In this document: positions 33,238 to 41,577 of the stretch, in pieces | How positions within the stretch are numbered: the first letter of the stretch is position 1 | Layout: each line of letters begins with the position of its first letter | NCBI GenBank assembly: GCA_015478675.1 | Contig: JADMIH010000009.1 | Coordinates: 1-50,636, forward strand | DNA length: 50,636 nucleotides | Source of the DNA: Chloroflexota bacterium | GTDB taxonomy: Bacteria > Chloroflexota > Chloroflexia > QHBQ01 > JADMIH01 | Direction of reading: 5' to 3' | The notes under the pieces: generated by a model | What the model saw: only the letters and a program-made list of their open reading frames with translations | Told to the model about the DNA's origin: nothing | Databases searched by the model: none | Made by a program: the position numbers and the translations under genes

Positions 33238-35151
33238 ATGTTCAGAATCGAATCGTTATTATCAGCCCGGTTGTTTTTGTCGCCACAGTTAGTGGGCGAC
33301 AGGCTCTACTTCATCAGCGATATGAGCGGGCGGTTGAGCCTGTACGCGATGAACTACGGAGGGAGCGTGCCGGAGCCGCTGCTGCCGCCGCACATCTCCT
33401 TGCAAGACCCACACCATTTGCAAGGCAGCTATTCCTTTTATGTATTCCCCCGCCTGGGCAAGATACTCGTAATGATTGACAACGACGGTGACGAGAAGTA
33501 CCAGCCCATGCTCATACCACTGGAGGGCGGCTTTCCTGAGCCTGCCTTTGGCGACAAGGTAGCAGAACACCAGGTCTACCTGTCCTACTGCTACCCGGAG
33601 CACAGCCTCGTCTATATGTCCGGTATGGCGCTGAGCGAAGGCACATTCAGATCGTTCCGGGGCAACCTGGAAACGGGCGAAGTAGAGAAGCTGGCGCAGA
33701 GCCGGTGGGGCGGCCTGGTAGCTGCCGTCAGCGCTAGCCATGATAAAGTAGTGATAGGCGATGTGTACGACCGGGCTGACGTCGTCCTCTATCTTTGGAG
33801 AGAGGGTGGTGGAGGCGGTGAATGCGAGCTACTTTACGGTATACCCCTGGAGGAGCGCACCCCCGGCCAGAAGGTGCCCAGGAACGGTATTGATTCGTGC
33901 CACTTCACCGAAGGCGACAGGGGCGTGCTGGTCTCCACGATGCTGTTCGATGATGCCGGTGGCCTTGGCTATATTGAGCTGGCGGCCCCTCAGACACTGA
34001 AGCCCGTCAGCATTACAGGTATCAAGCATAAGGGCAGAGGCGAGCTGGTAGGCTTCACCTGCGCTAAAGACAACCTCTTTGCGGTGGAATATAACATTGA
34101 CGGGGCGTCCTGGCTCTACGAAGGCAGCTTCGATGAGGCGGCGCTAACGATGACTCTGGAAAGGGTCATCTGCGGCGAGGGCCGGTTACAGGGGGGCGTG
34201 ATGCAATCCGCCCGTTACGATAGTGAGAGCGACCGCTACGCGCTCTCTTTCTCAACCGCCTGCACGCCCACTCAGCTATATACTATTGAAGGTGACGACA
34301 GGGGGACAATCGTATGCCACACAAACGAGCGCGTGCTGGGCATACCCACAGGCTATCTCTCGTCGGGCGAGGACGCTTCCTTCACCAGCCACGACGGCCT
34401 GCGTATATCGGCACGCCTATATTTGCCGGCCGCAGAGCTTGCGTTTGAGCGACCGCGCCCGCTCGTCTACTACGTGCATGGAGGTCCTCAGGGCCAGGAG
34501 CGGCCCGACTTCGGCTGGTTCTCTATGCCCATCATCCAGCACCTGACGCTCAACGGTTTCGCCGTATTCGTGCCCAACGTGCGCGGCAGCACAGGTTATG
34601 GGCGCGACTACGCCAGCCGCGTTGAACGCGATTGGGGTGGGCAGGACCGGCTCGACCATGTGCATGCCATGGAGGTGCTGGCGACGGACAGCCGCATCGA
34701 CACAAAGCGGGCAGCCGTGATTGGACGCTCCTACGGAGGCTATATGACCCTCACCCTGGCTTCACGTCACCCGGAACTATGGTCGGCGGCGGTAGACATG
34801 TTCGGCCAGTATGACCTGGTAACCGCTACCGAGCGCATACCTGTCGCCTGGAAAGCCCTCTGGCACAACAGCGTGGGCGACCCGGAGCGCGACCGAGATT
34901 TTCTAATTGAGCGTTCTCCCGCAACATACCTGCAAAACATCGCTTGCCCAATGCTCGTGCTGCAAGGCCGCAACGATCCGCGAGTTATCGAGCAAGAGTC
35001 GCGTGAAGTGGTGGAACAGCTGAGGAAAGCCAGCAAAGAGGTAGAGTACAAGGTTTTCGAGAACGAAGGCCATGATGTGCTCAAATACGAAAACAAAGTA
35101 ACTTGCTACAACTTGATTACGGAATTCTTCAAGAAGCACCTACGACCATAG
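33238..35151 (+). CDS. S9 family peptidase (prolyl-oligopeptidase-like)
   Basis: A 637-residue enzyme from the ATG at 33238, with AGGGG seven bases upstream; the 11 residues before it in frame lack a ribosome-binding site. The N-terminal two thirds form a beta-propeller (LVGDRLYFISDMSGRLSLYA). The C-terminal alpha/beta-hydrolase domain has YYVHGGPQGQERP (oxyanion region), GRSYGGYMTL (catalytic Ser), LQGRNDPRV (Asp) and NEGHDV (His). Members cleave short peptides, often after proline, or act as acylaminoacyl peptidases. No signal peptide is visible, so it is cytoplasmic. It is not an obvious functional partner of the array. Confidence 0.93.
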   Translation: MFRIESLLSARLFLSPQLVGDRLYFISDMSGRLSLYAMNYGGSVPEPLLPPHISLQDPHHLQGSYSFYVFPRLGKILVMIDNDGDEKYQPMLIPLEGGFPEPAFGDKVAEHQVYLSYCYPEHSLVYMSGMALSEGTFRSFRGNLETGEVEKLAQSRWGGLVAAVSASHDKVVIGDVYDRADVVLYLWREGGGGGECELLYGIPLEERTPGQKVPRNGIDSCHFTEGDRGVLVSTMLFDDAGGLGYIELAAPQTLKPVSITGIKHKGRGELVGFTCAKDNLFAVEYNIDGASWLYEGSFDEAALTMTLERVICGEGRLQGGVMQSARYDSESDRYALSFSTACTPTQLYTIEGDDRGTIVCHTNERVLGIPTGYLSSGEDASFTSHDGLRISARLYLPAAELAFERPRPLVYYVHGGPQGQERPDFGWFSMPIIQHLTLNGFAVFVPNVRGSTGYGRDYASRVERDWGGQDRLDHVHAMEVLATDSRIDTKRAAVIGRSYGGYMTLTLASRHPELWSAAVDMFGQYDLVTATERIPVAWKALWHNSVGDPERDRDFLIERSPATYLQNIACPMLVLQGRNDPRVIEQESREVVEQLRKASKEVEYKVFENEGHDVLKYENKVTCYNLITEFFKKHLRP

Positions 35152-35300
35152 ACTAGAGGTAAGCCCACGAGCTTCTTCGGCTCTGCGGGCATACAATTCC
35201 TAACCTGTGCCCGCAACGACCGGCGTTGCTTCTACCCTGGATCTCGGGCTGAAAGCCTGACATTCTTTATATGTACCGTTATTGTGCGACCACAATTCAG

Positions 35301-35340
35301 AGCCCTGGCAGGATTGTCAAACCACCTGCCGGGGTTCTTA
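35301..35340 (+). terminator. array-type terminator, orphan copy after the S9 peptidase
   Basis: AGCCCTGGCAGG (35301-35312) pairs with CCTGCCGGGGTT (35325-35336), followed by CTTATTT. Elsewhere this hairpin ends a LuxR gene; here it follows the peptidase by 150 bp. It implies that a LuxR copy was deleted or that only the downstream half of a block was duplicated. Confidence 0.7.
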
Positions 35341-35372
35341 TTTCCCCACACGCCCCGCACGGCATGTCGGCT

Positions 35373-35450
35373 AATAGATCATCACATCAATCGTCACATG
35401 TGACGATGCCGTCTCATCACATCAGTTTGTATGCTCTGGTGGAGAGCAAG
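35373..35450 (+). promoter_or_regulatory. dyad/promoter-like module, copy D
   Basis: It contains the perfect 18-bp palindrome ATCGTCACATGTGACGAT (35390-35407), a preceding direct half-site ATCATCACAT (35378-35387), and TTTGTATGCTCTGGTGGAGA. It precedes the membrane-protein gene at 35515 by about 65 bp. Confidence 0.65.
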
Positions 35451-35514
35451 AACGCAGGCAACGACGACGCATGCTTCGACGCTTATCACTATCATTCAAA
35501 GAGGAGACAAACGC

Positions 35515-36222
35515 ATGAATACCAGGAATCTTATCCGATGGGCAGGGATATCAGCTATGCTGGCAGGGATCTTTTACGTGGCCGTTGGGCTCTTCCATCC
35601 ACCTAATGTTGTGTCATCAGTCACCACCCCTCAGTGGGCAATCGTCCACATCCTGGCCATGGCCATGTGCTTCTTCGGCCTGCTCGGCATTACGGGAATC
35701 TACGCCAGGCAAGCGAAAGAGTCCGGGTGGCTTGGTCTTGCCGGCTATATCCTGCTTAGCCTCTGGCTGGTGGTAATTGCCGGCTTTACCTTCGTCGAAG
35801 TCTTGATCTTGCCAATGTTGGCGACCGCGACGCCGGCGTTTGTGGAGGGCTGGCTGGGGATGTTTAACGGGTCCGCCGGCACGATGGACCTCGGGGCCCT
35901 ACCAATGGTGTGGACGCTATCAGGGCCCCTGTATATGCTGAGCGGCCTGCTGTTTGGGATCGCGACACTCCGCGCTGGCATCCTGTCACGCATACCGGCA
36001 GGTCTGCTTGCTGTTGGGACCATGTTGGCTCCCGTAGCTGCACTGCTTCCGCTGGAGATCCAGCCGAAGACGGCGATACCGGTGGGGTTAGCTCTGGCCT
36101 GGCTGGGCTATGCGCTCTGGTCGGAACGGCGCACGAACGCCGCGGAGGAGCAAGCCGCGCAACCCATACCCGGCAAAGTAAGCCCCGCAAGTCCTCAGCT
36201 CAGCCAAACCGCAGTCCGGTAA
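35515..36222 (+). CDS. polytopic membrane protein of unknown function (paralogue of 39496)
   Basis: A 235-residue protein from the ATG at 35515, preceded by AGAGGAGACAAACGC. It begins MNTRNLIRWAGISAMLAGIF and has about six membrane segments (VHILAMAMCFFGLLGITGIY, LAGYILLSLWLVVIAGFTFV, YMLSGLLFGIATLRAGIL, LALAWLGYALWSERR). The overall layout recalls DUF4386 proteins, but I cannot assign a family with confidence. The polar tail (QPIPGKVSPASPQLSQTAVR) is conserved in the paralogue. Both sit directly behind a dyad module. Confidence 0.8.
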   Translation: MNTRNLIRWAGISAMLAGIFYVAVGLFHPPNVVSSVTTPQWAIVHILAMAMCFFGLLGITGIYARQAKESGWLGLAGYILLSLWLVVIAGFTFVEVLILPMLATATPAFVEGWLGMFNGSAGTMDLGALPMVWTLSGPLYMLSGLLFGIATLRAGILSRIPAGLLAVGTMLAPVAALLPLEIQPKTAIPVGLALAWLGYALWSERRTNAAEEQAAQPIPGKVSPASPQLSQTAVR

Positions 36223-36236
36223 GCTCGCTGGAACCT

Positions 36237-36269
36237 GGTTGGAGGGATCGGCCGCTGGTCCCTCCAACC
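36237..36269 (+). terminator. hairpin terminator
   Basis: GGTTGGAGGGA (36237-36247) pairs perfectly with TCCCTCCAACC (36259-36269), ending the 35515 gene. Confidence 0.65.
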
Positions 36270-36399
36270 CGCACGGCATCAGCCGTTGTTCCCATTTTGC
36301 AATGAGTTCGATCAAGTGGCCGCTCCCATTAGATTCTTGCCGCACTCAATAACAGTAGCACGCCTGGTGCTTGAGACCAATTTAGCTTGGGAGTATCGG

Positions 36400-36437
36400 A
36401 CCACAGATGTGGGTATAGATGTTCTATAATTGCTCTA
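36400..36437 (+). promoter_or_regulatory. promoter and possible operator of leaderless LuxR gene 5
   Basis: TATAAT at 36425-36430, six bases, then ATG at 36437. Upstream, CCACAGATGTGG (36401-36412) is an inverted repeat overlapping the -35 position; at gene 4 the same place reads CCATAGTTGTGG. This could be an operator. Confidence 0.6.
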
Positions 36438-39238
36438 TGTCCACGCCAATATTGGCTACTAAACTTTACATCCCCCCGCCGCCTCCGAAAGTGGTGCAGC
36501 GCCCCCGCCTCATCGAGCGGTTGAACGAAGGTCTGCACCGCAAACTAACCTTAATCTCTGCCCCAGCAGGCTTCGGCAAGAGCACTCTGGTCAGCGACTG
36601 GGTCGCAGTCAGCAAACGCCCGGCGGCCTGGCTGTCGCTAGACGAAGAGGACAGCGATCCGGCACGCTTTCTCACTTACCTGGTGGCTGCATTAAAGACG
36701 ATTGCACCCAATATTGGAGAAGGAGTGTTGGGCTTACTACAATCCCCTCAGCCCCCTCCTACCGAAGCGGTTCTGACGACTCTACTGAACGAGATCATCA
36801 CCATCCCGGCGGCTTTCTTCCTTGTCCTCGACGACTACCACGTTATTGATGCGAGAGCGGTTGATGAGGCCCTCGCCTTTCTGCTGGAGCACCTACCGCC
36901 ACTGATGCACCCGGTTATCACCACCCGTGAAGACCCACAACTGCCTCTTGCACGGTTCCGCGCCCGAGACCAGTTGACCGAACTTCGCGCGCAAGACTTG
37001 CGTTTTACCCCCTCCGAAGCGGCCGGATTTCTCAACCAGTCCATGGGTCTGCACCTTTCGGAAGAGGATATTGACGCTCTGGAAACCCGTACAGAAGGCT
37101 GGATTGCCGGGCTGCAATTGGCTGCCCTTTCCATGCAGGGCAACCAGGATATTCCTGCCTTCATTCGGGCATTCGCCGGAGATCACCGCTATATCGCGGA
37201 CTACCTCGTCGAAGAAGTTCTGCAGCGTCAGCCCGAAAGTGTACGCAGCTTCTTACTCCAGACCTCCATTCTCGAGCGCTTGAGTGGCCCACTGTGCGAT
37301 GCCGTCACAGGCCAGCAGGGAGGCAATGCGCGCCTGTCGGCCCTTGAGAGAGGCAACTTCTTTGTCATTCCGCTAGATGACAAGCGCCACTGGTATCGCT
37401 ACCACCATCTCTTTGCCGACGTTCTTTATGCGCATCTAATGGCGGAGCAACCCGGCCAGATATCTATTCTGCACAAGCGCGCCAGCGAGTGGTACGAGCA
37501 TAATGGATCGGCAGCCGACGCAATACCCAATGCTATCCGACACGCCCTGGCCGCCGAAGACTTCGAGCGCGCAGCGAACCTTGTCGAGCGGGCGCTCCCG
37601 GTGATGCGCCCGAGCAGACAGGAGGCTGCGTTGCTTGGCTGGCTTAAGGCGCTACCAAATGAGGTAATCAGGTGCCGGCCCGTGCTTAGCGCTGGATATG
37701 CCGAGGTGTTGCTTGGCATCGGCGAGCTAGAGGGCGTTGAGGACCTGTTGCATGACGCCGGACGGTGGCTGGACCTGGACTCGAGCGTAGACCGCGCAGA
37801 GACGACAGATATGCGTGTGAGGCTGGACGCTCCACGCGCGGGGATGGTCGTCGTGGACGAAGAGGCATTTCGCCGTCTTCCGGCGGAGATCGCTGTTGCC
37901 CATGCGGGACTGGCCTTACTGCTGGGTGACGTGGCCAACGCTGTAAAATACGGCCAACGGGTGCTTGACCTCACACCTGAGGACGACCATCTGGGGGCCG
38001 GATCGGGTGCAGCACTCCTGGGGCTCGCATCCTGGGCGAGCGGAGACCTGGAGGCAGCTCACCGGACGTTTGCTGAGGGCATGGCTCATTTGGAGATGGC
38101 TGGGTACCTCTCTGACGCAATCGAGGGCTCAGTTGCTCTGGCTGACATCCGTATCGCGCAAGGCCGTCTCCGCGAGGCGATGCGGATCTATGAGCGGGGA
38201 TTGCAGTTGGCGACGGCACAGACGGCGCAGGGCGCGCCTGTTCTTCGGGGAGCGGCAGACATGCACGTGGGAATGAGCGGGCTATACCGCGAGTATAACG
38301 ATCTAGATGTCGCCACTCAGCATCTTCTGAAGAGCAAGGAGTTGGGCGAGCACAACGGATTCCCGCAGAACCGGTATCGCTGGTGCGTGGCCATGGCCCG
38401 AATACGGGAGGCCCAGGGAGACCTCGACGGCGCTCTGGACCTGCTGCGCGAGGCTGAGCACGTGTACGTGAGAGACTTCTTCCCAAATGTGCGTCCTGTA
38501 GAGGCGATGAAGGCACGGGTATGGGTAGCGAAGGGGGAATTGGGAGAAGCAGCGGGTTGGGTGCGTGAGCGAGGGCGGTCCGCTCGTGACGAGCTCAGCT
38601 ACTTGCGGGAGTTCGAGCACATTACCCTGGCCAGGGTGCTCTTGGCTCAGTACAAGATCGATCGTGCAGACCTCTTAGTTGCTGAGGCAATGAGCCTCCT
38701 CCATCGCCTCCTGAAAGCAGCGGTAGAAGGCGGGAGAACAGGAAGTCTAATCGAAATCATGATATTGCAGGCGCTCGCTCACCATGCACAAGGAGACATC
38801 GGCGCTGCACTGCTGCCTCTGGAGCAAGCCCTAACGCTGGCTGAACCGGAGGGATACGTCCGAATGTTTGTGGACGAAGGGATGCCAATGGCGGTTCTGC
38901 TGAAAGAGGCCACCAAGCCAGGGATCTCCATCCTTCGTCCTTCGCAGCGAAGCGACAGGGACGGGATCGCCTCTAGCTATGTTCGTCGATTACTTGCAGC
39001 CCTGGGCAGGGCTGAGGAGAGAACGCCCGCCAAACAGGTTTTGATCGAGCCGCTAAGCGTACGTGAACTTGAAGTGCTGCAGCTGCTCAGAACCGAATTG
39101 ACCGGGCCGGAAATTGCTGGCGAACTCACGGTGTCCCTGCACACCATGCGTACCCACACCAATAACATCTACAACAAGCTCGGGGTCGACAGCCGCCGGG
39201 CAGCCGTGCGCCGGGCTGAGGAGCTCGGTTTGTTATAG
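36437..39238 (+). CDS. MalT-like STAND ATPase, LuxR-family regulator (array gene 5)
   Basis: A 933-residue regulator; the true start is ATG 36437 (MSTPILATKLYIPPPPPKVV). An in-frame ATG at 36419 would translate the -10 element itself. Walker A is APAGFGKSTL, Walker B FLVLDDYHVID, then RTEGWIAGLQLAALSMQGNQ and WYRYHHLFADVL. The HTH reads LSVRELEVLQLLRTELTGPE and ends NIYNKLGVDSRRAAVRRAEEL. Near residue 840 it has an insertion (PGISILRPSQRSDRD) relative to gene 4, encoded by a palindromic element. It is followed by a terminator, module E and a membrane-protein gene. Confidence 0.93.
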   Translation: MSTPILATKLYIPPPPPKVVQRPRLIERLNEGLHRKLTLISAPAGFGKSTLVSDWVAVSKRPAAWLSLDEEDSDPARFLTYLVAALKTIAPNIGEGVLGLLQSPQPPPTEAVLTTLLNEIITIPAAFFLVLDDYHVIDARAVDEALAFLLEHLPPLMHPVITTREDPQLPLARFRARDQLTELRAQDLRFTPSEAAGFLNQSMGLHLSEEDIDALETRTEGWIAGLQLAALSMQGNQDIPAFIRAFAGDHRYIADYLVEEVLQRQPESVRSFLLQTSILERLSGPLCDAVTGQQGGNARLSALERGNFFVIPLDDKRHWYRYHHLFADVLYAHLMAEQPGQISILHKRASEWYEHNGSAADAIPNAIRHALAAEDFERAANLVERALPVMRPSRQEAALLGWLKALPNEVIRCRPVLSAGYAEVLLGIGELEGVEDLLHDAGRWLDLDSSVDRAETTDMRVRLDAPRAGMVVVDEEAFRRLPAEIAVAHAGLALLLGDVANAVKYGQRVLDLTPEDDHLGAGSGAALLGLASWASGDLEAAHRTFAEGMAHLEMAGYLSDAIEGSVALADIRIAQGRLREAMRIYERGLQLATAQTAQGAPVLRGAADMHVGMSGLYREYNDLDVATQHLLKSKELGEHNGFPQNRYRWCVAMARIREAQGDLDGALDLLREAEHVYVRDFFPNVRPVEAMKARVWVAKGELGEAAGWVRERGRSARDELSYLREFEHITLARVLLAQYKIDRADLLVAEAMSLLHRLLKAAVEGGRTGSLIEIMILQALAHHAQGDIGAALLPLEQALTLAEPEGYVRMFVDEGMPMAVLLKEATKPGISILRPSQRSDRDGIASSYVRRLLAALGRAEERTPAKQVLIEPLSVRELEVLQLLRTELTGPEIAGELTVSLHTMRTHTNNIYNKLGVDSRRAAVRRAEELGLL
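38943..38961 (+). repeat. 19-bp palindromic insert core inside LuxR gene 5
   Basis: CGCAGCGAAGCGACAGGGA matches the insert in LuxR gene 3 at 18 of 19 positions, but sits about 250 codons further along. The wider insert is roughly self-complementary (GTCC-TTCGC / GCGA-GGGAC). Confidence 0.5.
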
Positions 39239-39268
39239 CAATACGCAAATAACCCCCCCAACGCCCAG

Positions 39269-39305
39269 CCCCGGCAGGTAATACGACAAACCTGCCGGGG
39301 TTTTT
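39269..39305 (+). terminator. Rho-independent terminator of LuxR gene 5
   Basis: CCCCGGCAGGT (39269-39279) pairs perfectly with ACCTGCCGGGG (39290-39300), followed by TTTTT. Confidence 0.9.
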
Positions 39306-39352
39306 ATTGCCCTCACTTCATCCCCCGCACGTCCCTCGCAGCATATCGGTTA

Positions 39353-39430
39353 GATAGATCAACACACCAATCAACACATGTGTTGATGCTGTCTCATTAC
39401 ATTGGTGTGTATGCTCTGAGGGAAGTCAAG
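39353..39430 (+). promoter_or_regulatory. dyad/promoter-like module, copy E
   Basis: It contains the perfect 18-bp palindrome ATCAACACATGTGTTGAT (39370-39387) and an upstream half-site ATCAACACA. TCA-TCAC became TCA-ACAC in all three half-sites, a concerted change. It is followed by GTGTGTATGCTCTGAGGGAAG and the gene at 39496. Confidence 0.65.
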
Positions 39431-39495
39431 AACGCAGACAATGACGAAGCCAAACCTTGACGCTTATCACTTCCATTCAAAAAGGAGAGAAACAG

Positions 39496-40263
39496 ATGAA
39501 CAGGATGAATACCAATCGGCAAACAGCAGGCATGGCAGACACCAAGGGGAGCAAAATGAAGATAACAGGCTCGAACCTCATCCGCTGGACGGGTATATCA
39601 ACCATTGTCGCAGGGGTCATTTTCGCGGCCATTCAGCCGATCCACCCCGCTGACGTTGTTGGCTCAGTCAACACCAACGCATGGGCAATCATTACCGGCT
39701 TGAAGACGGCCATGTGTCTCCTCCTCCTGCTCGGTATTGTAGGGCTCTATGCCAGGAACGTAAACAAAGCAGGTTGGCTAGGTCTGGCAGGCTTTCTCAT
39801 CTTTAGCCTCTCCTGGGCGATACAGACGGCCTTCGTCTTCACCGAATCCTTTATCCTCCCGCCGATGGCGAGCCTGGCGCCGAAGTTTGTGGACGGTATC
39901 CTGGGGATCTCCTATGGACGCGCCAGCGAAGTCGACCTTGGGGCCGCCCCCGCGATATATCAGCTGGTGGTAGGGGGTGGGTATATGCTCGGCGGCCTGC
40001 TGTTTGGCATCGCGATATTACGCGCCGGCATCCTGCCGCGCTGGGCGGCCGGTCTACTAGCCGGTACGGCTGCGCTGACCCCCCTGGCTGCACTCTTCCC
40101 GCACAATATCCAGCGTCTAGCGGCGATGCCGATGGGGTTAGCTCTGGCCTGCCTTGGTTATGCTCTCTGGTCTGAGCGGCGAGCGCAAGCCTCGGAGGAG
40201 CAAGCCTCTGAGCCTGTGCCTGGCAAGGTAAGCCCTCAACTGAGCCAAACTGCAACCCGGTAA
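39496..40263 (+). CDS. polytopic membrane protein of unknown function (paralogue of 35515)
   Basis: A 255-residue protein from ATG 39496, with AAAAGGAGAGAAACAG upstream. After a 35-residue polar N-terminus come NLIRWTGISTIVAGVIFAAI, LKTAMCLLLLLGIVGLYARN, LAGFLIFSLSWAIQTAFVF, YMLGGLLFGIAILRAGILPR and LALACLGYALWSERR. About six membrane segments. The tail SEPVPGKVSPQLSQTATR matches the 35515 paralogue. Family unassigned. Module E and its LuxR gene lie upstream. Confidence 0.8.
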   Translation: MNRMNTNRQTAGMADTKGSKMKITGSNLIRWTGISTIVAGVIFAAIQPIHPADVVGSVNTNAWAIITGLKTAMCLLLLLGIVGLYARNVNKAGWLGLAGFLIFSLSWAIQTAFVFTESFILPPMASLAPKFVDGILGISYGRASEVDLGAAPAIYQLVVGGGYMLGGLLFGIAILRAGILPRWAAGLLAGTAALTPLAALFPHNIQRLAAMPMGLALACLGYALWSERRAQASEEQASEPVPGKVSPQLSQTATR

Positions 40264-40282
40264 GGTCGCTTGAAAGCGCATG

Positions 40283-40319
40283 CAATGGACGAGCGGCTAT
40301 CTGGCCGCTCGTCGCATTG
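40283..40319 (+). terminator. hairpin after membrane-protein gene
   Basis: ACGAGCGGC (40289-40297) pairs perfectly with GCCGCTCGT (40304-40312), extended by outer CAATG/CATTG. It is homologous to the hairpin at 25056 with compensating changes. Confidence 0.65.
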
Positions 40320-40475
40320 TAACCTCAATAGTCGGCTAATCAATTGCCACCTGGCCCAGATGTGAAACGCACATGTTACTGTATACATCAATTCAAGGAG
40401 TTGAAAATGAAAACCAATCTCTATGATGAAGGTCAAGCACCAGGAGCGTCGCAGGTAAGCGCGGTGGGGATGGTT

Positions 40476-40529
40476 GGGACGGTAGGGACGGTAGGGACGG
40501 TTGGGACGGTTGGGACGGTTGGGACGGCA
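40476..40529 (+). repeat. 9-bp tandem repeat GGGACGGTW, six units
   Basis: The repeat lies inside the coding N-terminus and encodes a run of (V-G-T). Being a multiple of three, copy-number changes would keep the frame. Confidence 0.85.
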
Positions 40530-40867
40530 AAGGCAGTGGGGAAGCCTGCGCCTCAGAAACGCAGGACACCCGCAAAAGCAGGTTCGGCAAAGTGGCTCAT
40601 CGCGGGGCTGCTCTTTCTGAGTGCCATTCCGATGGCTGCCGGCGCTTTCCGCTTGACAGAGTTGACGGGCGGTGCGGCAGTCACGCCCGCCAATGCACGC
40701 TTCTTTGCATCGCCTCTACCTGTTGTGGTGCATATCGTGAGTGCCAGCGTGTTCGCCCTCCTGGGGGCATTTCAATTCTCAACCCGCTTCCGGCGGCGCA
40801 GGCCCGGCTGGCACCGCATAGCCGGGAGGCTCGTGGCGCCTGCCGGGCTGCTGGTGGGACTTTCAGC

Positions 40868-40947
40868 GGTAGTGTTTCAGATTTTGTGTAATTTCGCTGG
40901 AAGCAAGCACGGCCTCTACGAAATTACACAATTATCGACATACAGCC
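40868..40947. mobile_element. 80-bp MITE with 29-bp imperfect inverted repeats and 8-bp target duplication
   Basis: Both ends start with GG when read inward. The 29-base arms match at about 20 positions, including a perfect inner block TTGTGTAATTTCG / CGAAATTACACAA. The flanks are identical: CTTTCAGC at 40860-40867 and 40948-40955. GG ends plus 8-bp duplications are known from ISL3- and IS256-type elements, so mobilisation by such a transposase is plausible. Confidence 0.85.
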
Positions 40948-41460
40948 CTTTCAGCCCTCTGGATGACCCTCTTCTATCCCCGCCCGGTGGGCGACGGTGA
41001 TCTGCTTTCTGCGTTTCGGCTCTTGTTTGGATCGGCCATGATCGTGTCTATCGTCCTCGGCTTCACCTCGATCATGCGAAGGGACGTGCCCCGCCACCGA
41101 GCATGGATGATGCGCGCATATGCTATCGGGCTTGGCGCGGGCACACAGGCGTTGACCCTGATGGTCGGAGTGGTCATCGCCGGCCCGCCAAGTGAGCTGA
41201 GCAGAGCACTCCTTATGGGCGCAGCCTGGGTGATCAACCTCGCCGTGGCCGAATGGGCCATCCGCAGGCACCTTCACCCTGTTCGCACTCCCAGTACCCA
41301 CGGTGTCGGCAGAACAACCGGTGTACAGACCAGGCTGGTACCTCGTGTTTGAGGCTTCCAAACACTTGGCCCCGGCCAGGATGTCTTCGGCGGTACGAAG
41401 GATGAAGGACGGAGCCAGGCGGATAGATGATCCTAGTCCTTGCATGACGGCATGCCGACA

Positions 41461-41540
41461 AATAGATCATCACATCGATCATCACATGTGATGATGCCGT
41501 CTCATTACATTGGTTTGTATGCTCTGGTGGAAGTCAGGAA
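41461..41540 (+). promoter_or_regulatory. dyad/promoter-like module, copy F
   Basis: The most regular copy. Half-site ATCATCACAT (41466-41475), then the perfect palindrome ATCATCACATGTGATGAT (41478-41495), CTCATTACATTGG and TTTGTATGCTCTGGTGGAAG. It is not preceded by a LuxR gene or terminator here, only by the DUF2306 pseudogene. The small-protein gene at 41603 follows. Confidence 0.65.
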
Positions 41541-41577
41541 CGCAGACAATGACGAAGAGCTCCAGCGAAATGAGGGA

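Larger units (their letters stand above)
40407..41352 (+). pseudogene. DUF2306 family membrane protein, disrupted by a MITE
   Basis: From the ATG at 40407 (AAGGAG upstream) the frame encodes a Val-Gly-Thr repeat, KWLIAGLLFLSAIPMAAGAF and GRLVAPAGLLVGLSA, then runs into foreign sequence and stops at 41000. The rest continues in another frame from 40957: LWMTLFYPRPVGDGDLLSAF, RHRAWMMRAYAIGLGAGTQA and GAAWVINLAVAEWAIRR, the DUF2306 C-terminal half. Removing the 80-bp element at 40868-40947 and one copy of its 8-bp target duplication restores ...GLLVGLSALWMTLFYPRP in one frame. So an intact gene was split recently. Function of DUF2306 is unknown. Confidence 0.9.

Noticed and set aside
36419..36436. 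ATG at 36419 as start of LuxR gene 5
   Set aside because: It would translate the -10 hexamer, and all paralogues begin at the position equivalent to 36437.
40470..40530. CRISPR-like repeat array
   Set aside because: The units are 9 bp with no spacers and lie inside a coding frame.
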